64,000 nucleotides of DNA from Dallia pectoralis (Eukaryota > Chordata > Actinopteri > Esociformes > Umbridae), in assembly GCA_029465975.1 (NCBI GenBank), contig CM055736.1, forward strand, positions 4,482,215 to 4,546,214, in the 5' to 3' direction. The notes under the pieces were generated by a model, which had not been told where the DNA came from, did not search any database, and was given only the letters and a program-made list of their open reading frames with translations. Numbering within the stretch: the stretch's first letter is position 1; each line of letters begins with the position of its first letter. Shown in pieces: positions 12,000-23,566 of this stretch. The position numbers and the translations under genes are program-made.

Positions 12000-12300
12000 T
12001 TCAAATTATGTTTTTCCTTTTCGAATGTAGTAAATGGAAAAGGACCTGGAGGCCATCTGCTTGGACGGTCTGGAGATGACAGACTTGAAAGTATTTCAGT
12101 AGATACAATAGAGCTGGAATCTTGATCAAGTGAGATTTGCACAACACCTTTTGTGGCAACTCTTCAATGTCAGCAAGGGATGTCAGTTTTCCATTTGAAT
12201 CTGGATGTTCATATTGCAAACTGAAGTCATGGTCTAGTTCCAACTGTTCTTTAATAATCAAAGCATCAACAGATCTGTCAGATCTGTCTCGACAACACAA
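12000..12300 (-). pseudogene. Fragment of a multicopy fish gene family (SAMD3-like)
   Basis: The minus strand reads ALIIKEQLELDHDFSLQYEH, then KLTSLADIEELPQKV, then after one frame change DQDSSSIVSTE and RPSRWPPGPFPF. From memory this order (a long acidic linker followed by a W-P-x-x-FP box) belongs to the abundant teleost family often annotated as sterile alpha motif domain-containing protein 3-like. The same family seems to be carried by the EnSpm-like element at 43247-48375, which preserves other exons. One frameshift and the lack of neighbouring exons make it a pseudogene fragment. The family name is not certain. Confidence 0.4.
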
Positions 12301-12624
12301 CGCATTATAGGATGTTGGGACACAGCTGCCATTGTGCTAACAAAAAAGACATTCAAGTTGTTAAAAAGTAATTTTTATCAAAATATACAGACAATGAACC
12401 TATTGTTTAATGAAGAACTCTTCACCATTGGCTGGTCTCGGATCTGATTCACTTGTATGAACCGCTTGGGAGTCAACAGCAGTGAGTCATCTATCTTGTA
12501 TAGTGAGAGTGGGACTGAATCATTAAGACCAGATTGTAGGTGGATCGATAGTCTGTATGTGTGGCTGACAGCTCATAAGACCTCAGATGTTCTACATACC
12601 AGGAGTCCTAATCAGAACAGAGAA

Positions 12625-12938
12625 CCTAAACATTGTGATTCACCAGACATCCTCTGGTCTGCACTAGTGTTAAGGTGTGCAGTATGGTATCCTGACAAAT
12701 GGAAACTAAACATTGTGATTCACCAGACATCCTCTGGTCTGCACTAGTGTTAAGGTGTGCAGTATGGTATCCTGACAAATGGAAACTAAACATTGTGATT
12801 CACCAGACATCCTCTGGTCTGCACTAGTACTAAGGTGTGCAGTATGGTATCCTGACAAATGGAAACTAAACATTGTGATTCACCAGACATCCTCTGGTCT
12901 GCACTAGTACTAAGGTGTGCAGTATGGTATCCTGACAT
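12625..12938. repeat. 80-bp tandem repeat, four copies
   Basis: The unit starts CTAAACATTGTGATTCACCA and ends ATCCTGACAAATGGAAA. Starts at about 12628, 12708, 12788 and 12868 give an exact 80-bp period. Copies differ only at GTGTTAAGG versus GTACTAAGG, indicating recent expansion. Confidence 0.95.
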
Positions 12939-14541
12939 TCGAGTTCTCAGTACATTAAGTGTTTGTACACATCTAATCATCATAGAGGCATGGAAGGGGA
13001 CTAACTGTTGTAAAGTGCCTGTGTTGTAGTGTGTCCTGTTTAAATAAATGTATTCTGTAAAGGAAATACGTTGGGCACAACTCACACTGACAAATCATAT
13101 TGGAGCCAGAAACGTAAAGCCTCCATTCAAAACATCCAAATGTAACTTGCTTACTGTTAGTATGGTGGCCAAGTGAAAAATGTTTCAATGCTTTTTCTGG
13201 ATGAAACTTATATCGTTGTTAACTTTCACAAAATCCAATGAAGAAACCAAAATAGTTTTGGTTCACAACAAACCGTCACTTGGGGTTACTCATCCAGTAC
13301 AACATCATCTCTGCTTGTGAAATGTATTTTGTGTTTTTCAGGAGAGTTAGTTTTAACAAAAACTGAAAAGGGCCTTAGTCCCAATAACACTCAACAATTA
13401 GGCACACCTCCCTACTGCACTGAAAACAGAGCATCTATTCAACTACCATTCAAGCCAGTTCCTCTAAAACAACTAAAACCTAATACTGTATATAAAATAG
13501 CGATACAGTGTCTTCAAAGAAACTTCTGATCCATTTCTCTATAATCCAGAAAGGAGCTTCACATACTTCTGCTGCATGTCATGTGACCAGCCCAGTCTGG
13601 GCCCGGCAGTGGCTCCAACACATCCCCTCCTGAACTCAGTCTCTGCCTTGTTCAGGTCTAATTAGGTGGACTGGCTGTCATGACTCCATCTGAAGCAGCT
13701 CTACCGCTATCTAAGGGCAGGCTTTAGCATCCGTCGTCACTGGCTTATTAGCAACCACCGTCACCACATTAGTCACATTGTCTGTCTTGTCTATTGCACA
13801 CACCTGTTGTCCATTCCCTCATTAGTATCTTATATAGGCATCCTGTGTTGGGTCATGTCTTTGTGTGGTATTGTTTTATGTTACGTGTATTGTACGGAGG
13901 TTGCTCTAAACGTCTCTGTGGGAGACACCTTTCATTTATGAGCGCGGCGTCGCTTCTCTACTGTTTATAGTCACAAGTGTGACCAGTTCACTTTGGAATT
14001 GATTTATATTGGTTTACGCAGCTTGCTGTGCAATTAATCAGACATGCTCTGTTATCCATTCTGGATCTCTCCCTTCGCACCTCACGCCGTGACACTGGCA
14101 AAACGCACATCAATTCTGCAATACTCCAAACAACCTCAACATACATTAAACAGCTATAAATAAAGCTATAGTTTCATTAAAAAAGCACAGACAAATATTT
14201 TCCCAATTTGTTGCATAACACTTTCTCACGTTATGGGGACATTTTCGGGACATTTTTGATCACCAGCAAAATAACGTCTTAAATCCTCTGGTCTTCTTGG
14301 CCTCAGCTGAAGGTAGGGTTTGGATGCTTTCTCCAGCCTGGATTTCTGTGGCAGTACACCAGCCAAGTCCAAATGATCCGTGCCCTTACGTTCTCAGATG
14401 GACCCACCCGTTCCATAAAGCAAACGGGTAATTTAGTCTTATTTTATAAGACTTTCTGCATTAAAATGCACATAATGGTGACATATGAGCACAGATGAAT
14501 AAAAGTAATGTTTATGAAAGATGAAGCTGGGGATTCTACAG
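12939..14541. other. Stretch without recognised genes
   Basis: No coding region, inverted-end element or array is evident. The part 13690-14100 (CTATTGCACACACCTGTTGT... TATATAGGCATCC... TGTGTTGGGTCATGTC) resembles promoter-like LTR or SINE sequence but could not be assigned. Confidence 0.4.
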
Positions 14542-14700
14542 ACAATGGGCCATATTCTTCAATGTTTTCCTAAGTTATTTCTTAAATTCGTTCCTAAGAA
14601 AGGTCCTAAGAAAAGTCTTACACAGACTTCTCTTAGGACCTTTCTTAGGAACAAATTTAAGAAATAACTTAGGAAAACATTGAAGAATATGCCCCATTGT
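14542..14700. mobile_element. Near-perfect hairpin (foldback MITE)
   Basis: The sequence starts ACAATGGGCCATATTCTTCA and ends with its inverse (...ATATGCCCCATTGT). Arms of about 72 bases match with only a few differences and include the phrase TCCTAAG(T) repeated at several offsets. The centre AAGTCTTACACAGACTT is itself palindromic. A 159-bp element that is almost entirely arm fits a foldback MITE. A transcript would fold into a long stem, so a small-RNA precursor is an alternative. Confidence 0.8.
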
Positions 14701-15796
14701 TTTGTTGCAGATAAACCAGAACAAACAGCATGTTTACTGTGTGTGTGATGTAATGTAATGACAGGATGTGTTTTTACCTTGTCATGGCATCCTTATGGTC
14801 GTCACTGTGACCAGGTCCGTATCCTCAGAAACATGAGCGGAGGGGGTTCTCCAGGGTTGCCTGCAGGTTCTCCAGGAGATAACCAGGTTCTCCTGGTTAG
14901 AAAACAAATACAGGCAAAAAGTTTGATAGACATTAATGGTTTGTATCCCTGTGGTTAAAATTGAGGCCTAGTAAATCTGTCACACTTTAAAGTCGACATC
15001 AATGGGTGAGATACTACAGATGCATGTGATGCGTTGAAAGTGCCCTTAAAAATAAACCGCACAGTCTAATGGCTAAGAAACACATTAAACTATTTGTGTT
15101 TTCTGTTTCAGGTAGAAGATGCCGGAAGAGTGTCCCATAATCTGGTAGACAGCATCTTGAACCAGCTCCAAATGTCAAGCTTTGTGGATGTGTCGACAGA
15201 AAAATAGATAAATAAACAAGCCGGCCCCTAAGAAAAGCATTCATGGTCATGGGTAGACTTATTGGAGTGGTTTCTGTGGTAACAGAGATTAAATGATGTC
15301 ATGTGATCACCAATCCTTCTTAGAAAGGTCAAATCTAGAATTATACAACTCATGGAAAAGCCTGGACTCTTAATGCTGGCCGTCTGCTCATCTGCAGCCA
15401 AAAAGTAATACAACCACATTTCCCCTCCCTTTAATTATCATTATTTCTCACACTGCTGCAGACAGAAGAGCAGATGCCTCAATGTGTGTGTGGGTGTGGG
15501 TGTGTGTGTGTGCTGTGGAAAAATATCATAATCACATAATCACTTGTTATAATCCAACCCACCTCCCAGATGGATGTATATGAACCCAGGTGCTACCTGA
15601 AGATGGGTGTGAGAGGTGATCTGTGCGACAGCTAACTGGAAACCACCAGTCTGTGGAACGGGGAAAGAGAATCTTCACGTTTCCAAATCCACAATAAATA
15701 AATAAGTAAAATTACTTGAAGCTCAAGCTACAATGCAAGTTAGATGGACCTTCAAAGATGTCATTAAACATGTCTCACTGGGCACTCTGTATTTTC
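14701..15796. other. Stretch without recognised genes
   Basis: Non-coding sequence with a short (TG)n run at 15484-15512. No gene or clear element boundary. Confidence 0.4.
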
Positions 15797-15946
15797 TGTT
15801 TTACCAATGACAGGGAGATTACTATAACTCTGTTTTACCAATGACAGGGAGATTACTATAACTCTGTTTTACCAATGACAGGGAGATTACTATAACTCTG
15901 TTTTACCAATGACAGGGAGATTACTATAACTCTGTTTTACCAATGT
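15797..15946. repeat. 34-bp tandem repeat, about 4.4 copies
   Basis: The unit TGTTTTACCAATGACAGGGA followed by GATTACTATAACTC repeats at an exact 34-bp period with no visible divergence. Confidence 0.95.
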
Positions 15947-16430
15947 GTTAAGCCCCAGCCTGAAGTGGCGGGAGAACGCAACTGCCCAAGGCCGCCCGTT
16001 GGGTGGTGAGGTGGGTGTGATGGTGTGTGAAGCAACTTGTCAAGGAGGCCACAACTGAAATTGCTGTTACCCTTAACAGGTGTGGTTTATTTTAGTACAG
16101 TTCAAAATAATTATACTAATAATACTACAATTACATACAGGAGGGGAGGACAAGAGAACAATGGGAATGTAGGAGTAGGGCCATGCCAGCGGTCTGTCAA
16201 ATCAAAGAAAACATACATAAAGACCCTAAGCTTCCCTACCTCGTTAGTCTGGCCACTATTGGCCAGCCCTAACCACAACTTACCTCACTGCTACAAAACA
16301 CTGGGGAACAACTACTGGCTTCTAATCTAGTGTGTATAACAGTGGGTTACCTACGGGTGTGTGTAAACCCCAGGGTATCTTACCTAGCCCCACTCCACAG
16401 GATACAGGTTACACAAACACAGCAGGAGTT
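15947..16430. other. Unassigned stretch before the I-type LINE
   Basis: It starts TGTTAAGCCCCAGCC. The composition and the phrase TTACCCTTAACAGGTGTGG suggest an older repeat, but no family is recognised. The true 5' end of the LINE lies somewhere in or just after this stretch. Confidence 0.3.
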
Positions 16431-16499
16431 CAGGTGTGTGTGACCGGTAGGGAGTTGATAGATAATATTAAGGGGGGTGATCATGGGTATGGCGAATGT

Positions 16500-16661
16500 G
16501 GTGACGGAGTGCCGCCAAAATGCTGTAGCTGTGGGGGCGAGCACAGTGTGGCGTTTGGTGGGTGTGAGGCGATGAGGCAGGCTATGAGGGTACAGGAAGT
16601 AATGATAGGGGAGAAGGTGTCATATGCAGAGGCGGTTAGGGTTGTGCAGAAGCAGGGGTGA
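16500..16661 (+). pseudogene. LINE ORF1 (gag-like) C-terminal part with CCHC knuckle
   Basis: The frame reads PPKCCSCGGEHSVAFGGCEA, a C-x2-C-x4-H-x4-C zinc knuckle that would bind nucleic acid. It is followed by MRVQEVMIGEKVSYAEAVRV, the usual tail of I-type LINE gag proteins, and a stop at about 16660. The upstream RNA-binding region is not readable. Confidence 0.65.
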
Positions 16662-16944
16662 GAAAGTGAGAAGGAGAAGGGTGGAGGCACAGAGGCTGTA
16701 AAGGTAATAGAGAAGGTGAATGGGGATGACATTTATAATTCTAAAAGGAAGTTGGTTTATAGCCGGGGTGATAAATAGCTGTGCAGACATTAAATCAAAG
16801 ACCACAAGGATTCAGGTGGTGGTTAAATTGTCAGAAAGGTATCTGGGGGTGACAGGGCTGACATGGGAAGGGATCCGAGAGGATCTTAATCAGCCGAGGC
16901 CTGAGCCTTGCCCGGATGGATCGTATTAATGGTGGTAGTCTTAC

Positions 16945-18690
16945 AGTGGAATGCTAGGAGCTGGTTGGCAAATGGACAGGAATCCAAGCAGTACATTGTG
17001 GACATGTGTGTGAAACCAGATGTTATATGTATTACATGTGTGTGAAACCAGATGTTATATGTATTACATGTGTGTGAAACCAGATGTTATATGTATTACA
17101 TGTGTGTGAAACCAGATGTTATATGTATTACATGTGTGTGAAACCAGATGTTATATGTATTACATGTATGTGAAACCAGATGTTATATGTATTACATGTG
17201 TGTGAAACCAGATGTTATATGTATTACATGTGTGTGAAACCAGATGTTATATGTATTACATGTGTGTGAAACCAGATGTTATATGTATTACATGTGTGTG
17301 AAACCAGATGTTATATGTATTACATGTGTGTGAAACCAGATGTTATATGTATTACATGTGTGTGAAACCAGATGTTATATGTATTACATGTGTGTGAAAC
17401 CAGATGTTATATGTATTACATGTGTGTGAAACCAGATGTTATATGTATTACATGTATGTGAAACCAGATGTTATATGTATTACATGTGTGTGAAACCAGA
17501 TGTTATATGTATTACATGTGTGTGAAACCAGATGTTATATGTATTACATGTGTGTGAAACCAGATGTTATATGTATTACATGTGTGTGAAACCAGATGTT
17601 ATATGTATTACATGTGTGTGAAACCAGATGTTATATGTATTACATGTGTGTGAAACCAGATGTTATATGTATTACATGTGTGTGAAACCAGATGTTATAT
17701 GTATTACATGTATGTGAAACCAGATGTTATATGTATTACATGTGTGTGAAACCAGATGTTATATGTATTACATGTGTGTGAAACCAGATGTTATATGTAT
17801 TACATGTGTGTGAAACCAGATGTTATATGTATTACATGTGTGTGAAACCAGATGTTATATGTATTACATGTGTGTGAAACCAGATGTTATATGTATTACA
17901 TGTGTGTGAAACCAGATGTTATATGTATTACATGTGTGTGAAACCCGATGTTATATGTATTACATGTGTGTGAAACCAGATGTTATATGTATTACATGTG
18001 TGTGAAACCAGATGTTATATGTATTACATGTGTGTGAAACCAGATGTTATATGTATTACATGTGTGTGAAACCAGATGTTATATGTATTACATGTGTGTG
18101 AAACCAGATGTTATATGTATTCAGGAGACGTGGCTCAAGCCGACCTTGGAGTTTGTCGTACGGGGCTATGTAGGGGTGCGAAGGGATAGAGAGAAAGGGG
18201 GGGGTGGGTGTGCGACCTTCATAAAGGCGGGGCTTCCTTACAGAGTGATAGGCATTGGGGTAGCACTTGAGTATGTAGTGGTAGGAGTCTGGGTGAAAGG
18301 TTGGTTTTAGAGGCCCTAGAGAGGGTAGATGGTCATGGAGAAGGGAAGGAAATGTGGTGTGGTGATTTTAATGCGCATAGTGCATTCTGGGGCGGGGAGA
18401 GGACGGATAGGAATGGGCAGGTGATCGAGGCTCTCATTGAAGGGAGAGGATTGGTGTGTCTAAACGATGGGAGGGGGACCAGAATGGATATGCGCACAGG
18501 GAAGGAATCAGTGTTGGACCTGACTTTGGTGTCCAGTGAGGTAGCAGGAACCAGTGAGTGGGAGGTGGCGGGGCAAACGACAGTGGGTAGTGATCATTAC
18601 CCAATAGTATGTGTTGTGGGTCAGAGGGATAAGGAGGGAGTAGAAGAGGGGCTAGGTAGGTGGGTGTTCAGTAAGGCGGATTGGGTGCGT
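16945..18690 (+). pseudogene. LINE ORF2 endonuclease domain interrupted by minisatellite
   Basis: The start of the apurinic/apyrimidinic-type endonuclease is readable (VVVLQWNARSWLANGQES, then KPDVICI). The 32-bp array follows, and the frame resumes with KPDVICIQETWLKP, carrying the catalytic Glu. After a frame change near 18300 come MWCGDFNAHSAFWGG (catalytic Asp/Asn), DRNGQVIEALI and GSDHYPI (catalytic Asp-His). Target-site nicking would be its role in an intact element. The array contains stop codons in the coding direction, so no protein can be made across it. Confidence 0.8.
17003..18120. repeat. 32-bp minisatellite, about 35 copies, inside the LINE endonuclease
   Basis: The unit is CATGTGTGTGAAACCAGATG followed by TTATATGTATTA. 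Copies are nearly identical, with rare GTATGTG variants at regular spacing (17167, 17455, 17711: intervals of 288 and 256 bp, both multiples of 32) and one AAACCCGATG. The unit is a duplicated piece of the LINE coding sequence for MCVKPDVICI. Because 32 is not a multiple of three, each added copy shifts the frame. Confidence 0.97.
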
Positions 18691-20310
18691 TTCAGGTGGT
18701 GAGTGAGCGAGGGTTGAAGAGTGGGGAAGAGGCAGGAGGGGAGGTGGAGCATCGGTACGAAATGGTAAGGGAAGCTTTAGTTGGGGCCGCCACGGAGACT
18801 ATTCCTAAAAGTACAGGGAAACGGAAAAGGAAAGCAGTGCCATGGTGGTCAGAAGAGTGTAGCGTGGCGGTGAGGAGCCGAAATAAGGCCTTTAAACAGT
18901 TGAAGGTGAGGCACAGCTTTGAGACTCTGATACGATATAAGAAAGCGCAGGCCATAGTCAGACGGACAATACAGAGGGCAAAGCGAGAGTGCTGGCGGAG
19001 GTTCTGTGGGAGTTTAGGTAGGGTGACACCTGTGGGGGAGGTGTGGGGTATGATGAAGCGGATGAGTGGGGTCAGGAGGGAGTGGGATTACCCGGTTTTG
19101 GTGAGTGGGGAGGTGCAGGCAGTCACTGATGTGGAGAAGGCGGAGATGTTGGCGCAAGCTTTTGTTAGAGTTCATAGCTCGGAAAATCTGTCCATGGAGG
19201 GACGAAGAGGGAGGCAGGAAACGGCAGAACAGCATCGTTTGGTGCAGAGTAGAAGGGAGGATGGAAATGATGAGATGAGTGTACCGTTTACTATGGGGAG
19301 ATGAGGAGGGTGATAAATAAGGCAGGTATGACGTCACCTGGGCAGGATGAGGTGTGTTATGTAATGTTGAGGCATCTGACTGATGAGGCACTTTAGGTAA
19401 TCATGACGATGTATAATAAAGTCTGGGAAGAGGGGAAGTTGCCAAGTGGTTGGAAGGAGGCAGTGGTAGTACCAATCCGGAAGCCGGGGCAAGATCCGTC
19501 CAAAACCCACCAGCTATAGACCAATAGCGTTAACCTCACATATATGTAAGGTTATGGAGAGTATGATTGTAGAAAGGCTCACCTATTTTCTGGAAGTTAG
19601 GGGGCTGATATCACTTGTTCAGAGTGGGTTTAGAAAGGGTAGGGGGACGATGGACCCAGTGGTGTGCCTAGAGTCAGAGGTGAGAAAGGCTCAGGTAAAC
19701 AAAGAAACAGTGGTTGCAGTCTTTTTTGATGTGGAGAAGGCATATGACATGATGTGGAAGGAGGGACTGTTGATTAAGCCAAGAGTCTTGGGGGTGGGGG
19801 GGAGGACCTATAATTGGATAAAAGATTTTTTGGTTGGAAGGCTAATCCGAGTCAGGATTGGGAGGGCAACATCGGCCAGCTATTTGGTAGAGAATGGTAC
19901 GCCACAGGGTAGCGTGATTAGCCCTTTACTATTTTTAATTATGATTAATGATGTGTTTTCCCAGGTTGGGCCAGGCATTGGGACATCGTTGTTTGCTGAT
20001 GACGGGGCAATATGGAAGAGGGGGAGAAATATACTGTATATAGTGCTGAAGGTGCAGGAGGCGATTCAGGTGGTAGAGGGGTGGGCGTTGGCCTGGGGTT
20101 TTAGGTTTTCAGTAGCCAAGACGCAGACAGTTTTTTACAAGGAGGAAGGTGGGTGAGGAGGTGCAACTCAAGTTGTATGGGGAAACTGTGGAGAGAGTTA
20201 AGGCATTCAAGTTCCTAGGGGTGATTTTTGACCCAAGACTGACATGGGCTGGACATGTAGAGAAGGTGGTTGCAAAATGTAAGAAGGTGCTGAATGTAAT
20301 GCGGTGTTTG
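18681..20310 (+). pseudogene. LINE reverse transcriptase remnant
   Basis: After a linker (18681-19304), the RT motifs appear in order: VQSGFRKGRGTMD, VFFDVEKAYDMMW (first catalytic Asp), NGTPQGSVISPLLF, and TSLFADDGAIW (the FADD box with the catalytic Asp pair). Then, after a frame change at about 20150, comes FKFLGVIFDPRLTWAGHV. The catalytic residues survive, but stops at 19394-19396 and 20311-20313 and frame shifts near 19500 and 20150 break the ORF. Confidence 0.85.
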
Positions 20311-20358
20311 TAAGGTCTGCAATGGGGAGCGGCGCGCTCTTCGTTAAAGACAATTTAT

Positions 20359-21728
20359 GTGGCCTTGATAAGGTCGGCTATAGACTATGGGAGTGTGGTG
20401 TACGGGGCGGCAGCTAGGTCAGTGCTGGCCAGACTGGATGTGGTGCAAGCTCAAGCCCTCAGGGTATGTAGCGGTGGTTTTAGGACGTCACTAGTCTCAG
20501 CCCTGCAGGAAGAAATGGGGGAGATGCCACTTGAGATCAGGAGAAGACAGCTTATGATTAATTACTGGATTAATCTCCAGGGTCATGGGCCATCTCACCC
20601 TGCTAAGAAAGTTCTGCAAGTTTGCTGGGAACATGGACAGGGCCAGACGGTGAGTTTGGGGTGGGTAGGTGATTCCTGGGCCAGACGGTTGGGCCTTTGG
20701 GGAATAGAATTTAGTCCCACGGTGGCCTTGCCACAGAGTCCGGTGTGGATGTGGCCATGTCCAGTAGTAGACCTGCAGCTGTTGGAGGAAATCCATGGGG
20801 ATAGGAGGGGCTAGATCCGGCCCACATTTACACAAGCAGGTTGAGGTCGGTGTATGGAGGGTGTGTGCACGTCTATACGGATGGTGCGAAAGATCCCAGC
20901 ACAGGGCGGACGGGTGCAGCTTTTAGTGAAAGGGTCAGTGGTAGTGAAGTCTTACGGCGGCTGTCAGATCACCTGGCCGTATTTACAGCTGAGTTGATTG
21001 CGGTGTTGTTGGCCTTACAATGGGTGGAGGAAAAGGTGCAGTGTGGGGTGGTTGTTTTCTCGGACTCGTGCACGGTCTTGAAGAGCTTGCAGTCCTGTAG
21101 TTCGCGCAGCAGACAGGACCTGGTGCTGGAGGTGCTGGAGACACTGGGTCGGGTGGTGCGGACAGGGTGCCAAGTTAGGTTTGTGTGGGTACCAGCGCAT
21201 GTGGGGGTGGAGGGTAATGAGGCAGCTGACAAGCTGGCGAAGAAGGCCTTCGGGGAAAAGGAGGTCTCACTGGTGGTGAAGTGGAGTGAAGGGGAGGCTA
21301 AGAGTTTTTTTGGGGGAAAGGTCATGGAAAGGTGGCAGGAGCAGTGGGATAGGGGGGAGAAGGGGAGACATCTCTACCGGGTCCAGAGGGAGGTTGGGAG
21401 GAAGCGGATGCTAGGGGGTGGAAGGAGGGAAGGGACCATTTACACTAGGCTAAGAATAGGGCACTGTAGGCTGAATGGTTCATTACATAGGATAGGGAAG
21501 CACCCAACAGGCATGTGTGAGTACTGTGAGAATGAAGAGACGGTAGAGCATGTTTTGCTGCACTGTAGGCAATATGTGAGGGAGAGGGAGTGTATGAGGG
21601 AGAGTTTGAGGGAATGTGGTATTTTAGAGATTACAATGGTTAACTGGCTTGGGGGGACAGAGGTGGATCGCAGGTTTGACATTTTGTTTTCTTTTTTGAG
21701 GGACACAGGGTTGGAGGGTAGGGTGTAG
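20359..21728 (+). pseudogene. LINE ORF2 C-terminal part with RNase H domain
   Basis: The first part (20359-20814) is the region between RT and RNase H (ALIRSAIDYGSVVYGAA). From 20841 a long open frame holds RNase H with all four acidic/basic catalytic positions visible: YTDGAK (Asp), FTAELIAVLLAL (Glu), VVFSDSC (Asp) and PAHVGVEGNEAADKLAK (His, Asp). A C-terminal C-x2-C...H-x4-H/C knuckle follows (CEYCENEETVEHVLLHC). The frame ends at 21728, and this 295-residue piece is undamaged. Confidence 0.85.
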
Positions 21729-21828
21729 GTCGGTCCTGGCTCTGGCCCACACTCCAGCATGGAAGGTGGCGGTAATGCACCATTAAAGTTGGATGCCAGC
21801 CGCCAGTAAACACCAATGAAGAAGAAGA

Positions 21829-22218
21829 AGTCAGCCTCGTTGCAAAACACTTTATCGGTTGTAGAAGAAAGCAGCATTTGTATCCTTTACCATCTCTCCG
21901 TGTTAAGCCTTGGAGAAGCTTTACTTGTAAGTATTTCAGTGATGATCATCTTTTAGCATCATTTATGTTTGTATTGTGTAGAAAAATAATATGTTTACGA
22001 CATTATTTAGTCACCATGTTTCTGAGAAGTATTGCACTATTGAGTGTCACATGTAGCATTGCCCCTTTGAATGCTGTTAACATAACTAATTGTAATAGTT
22101 TTTTATTGTCTATATGTATTTATTTGTATACAATATTTACATATATCTAGTGTTGTAATGATTATAATCACAGCCTTTGTTTGTTATTTCAGTTTCACAA
22201 AGAAAAAGAATAAGGACA
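21829..22218. other. Stretch with possible splice signals, unassigned
   Basis: GTAAGT occurs at about 21928 and TTTGTTATTTCAG at 22180-22192, just before TTTCACAAAGAAAAAG, which could be a small exon opening into the 33-bp array. No protein family is recognised, so this is not called as a gene. Confidence 0.25.
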
Positions 22219-23066
22219 AGGACACCACCCTGAACACGCTCTACAAGACCCCAAACACCACCCTGAACACGCTCTACAAGACCCCAAACACCACCCTGAA
22301 CACGCTCTACAAGACCCCAAACACCACCCTGAACACGCTCTACAAGACCCCAAACACCACCCTGAACACGCTCTACAAGACCCCAAACACCACCCTGAAC
22401 ACGCTCTACAAGACCCCAAACACCACCCTGAACACGCTCTACAAGACCCCAAACACCACCCTGAACACGCTCTACAAGACCCCAAACACCACCCTGAACA
22501 CGCTCTACAAGACCCCAAACACCACCCTGAACACGCTCTACAAGACCCCAAACACCACCCTGAACACGCTCTACAAGACCCCAAACACCACCCTGAACAC
22601 GCTCTACAAGACCCCAAACACCACCCTGAACACGCTCTACAAGACCCCAAACACCACCCTGAACACCAAGACCCCAAACACCACCTGAACACGCTCTACA
22701 AGACCCCAAACACCACCCTGAACACGCTCTACAAGACCCCAAACACCACCCTGAACACGCTCTACAAGACCCCAAACACCACCCTGAACACGCTCTACAA
22801 GACCCCAAACACCACCCTGAACACGCTCTACAAGACCCCAAACACCACCCTGAACACGCTCTACAAGACCCCAAACACCACCCTGAACACGCTCTACAAG
22901 ACCCCAAACACCACCCTGAACACGCTCTACAAGACCCCAAACACCACCCTGAACACGCTCTACAAGACCCCAAACACCACCCTGAACACGCTCTACAAGA
23001 CCCCAAACACCACCCTGAACACGCTCTACAAGACCCCAAACACCACCCTGAACACGCTCTACAAGA
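22219..23066. repeat. 33-bp minisatellite, at least 25 copies, running into the gap
   Basis: The unit CCACCCTGAACACGCTCTAC followed by AAGACCCCAAACA repeats at 33 bp (11 codons), with one shortened copy at about 22664-22690. It is open in both directions (TLNTLYKTPNT on plus, a Cys/Trp/Gly-rich repeat on minus), which follows from the unit lacking stops. The array is cut by the N run, so its real length is unknown and its assembly may be collapsed. Confidence 0.97.
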
Positions 23067-23566
23067 NNNNNNNNNNNNNNNNNNNNNNNNNNNNNNNNNN
23101 NNNNNNNNNNNNNNNNNNNNNNNNNNNNNNNNNNNNNNNNNNNNNNNNNNNNNNNNNNNNNNNNNNNNNNNNNNNNNNNNNNNNNNNNNNNNNNNNNNNN
23201 NNNNNNNNNNNNNNNNNNNNNNNNNNNNNNNNNNNNNNNNNNNNNNNNNNNNNNNNNNNNNNNNNNNNNNNNNNNNNNNNNNNNNNNNNNNNNNNNNNNN
23301 NNNNNNNNNNNNNNNNNNNNNNNNNNNNNNNNNNNNNNNNNNNNNNNNNNNNNNNNNNNNNNNNNNNNNNNNNNNNNNNNNNNNNNNNNNNNNNNNNNNN
23401 NNNNNNNNNNNNNNNNNNNNNNNNNNNNNNNNNNNNNNNNNNNNNNNNNNNNNNNNNNNNNNNNNNNNNNNNNNNNNNNNNNNNNNNNNNNNNNNNNNNN
23501 NNNNNNNNNNNNNNNNNNNNNNNNNNNNNNNNNNNNNNNNNNNNNNNNNNNNNNNNNNNNNNNNNN
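23067..23566. other. Assembly gap (500 N)
   Basis: A run of N of round length directly after the 33-bp array, probably a placeholder for an unresolved repeat. Confidence 1.

Larger units (their letters stand above)
16431..21828 (+). mobile_element. I-clade-like LINE with zinc-knuckle gag, endonuclease, RT and RNase H (inactive)
   Basis: The order of coding remnants on the plus strand is a zinc-knuckle gag end (16500-16660), an endonuclease (16945-18660), a reverse transcriptase (19400-20310), a connection region and an RNase H (20841-21727). The 3' tail is GCGGTAATGCACCATTAAAG and then (GAA)n at about 21820. Carrying RNase H inside ORF2 points to the I group of LINEs (I or Nimb). Stops at 19394-19396 and 20311-20313, several frame changes, and a 1.1-kb minisatellite inside the endonuclease make it dead. 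No target duplication was found. The left limit is approximate. Confidence 0.8.

Noticed and set aside
17003..18120. CRISPR-like array
   Set aside because: Direct tandem repeat without spacers, in a vertebrate LINE; the same applies to every other array in the window.
22137..23039. A 300-codon open frame on the minus strand (Gly-Ser-Cys-Arg-Ala-Cys-Ser units)
   Set aside because: It is the 33-bp minisatellite read backwards; it changes frame mid-array and has no family similarity.
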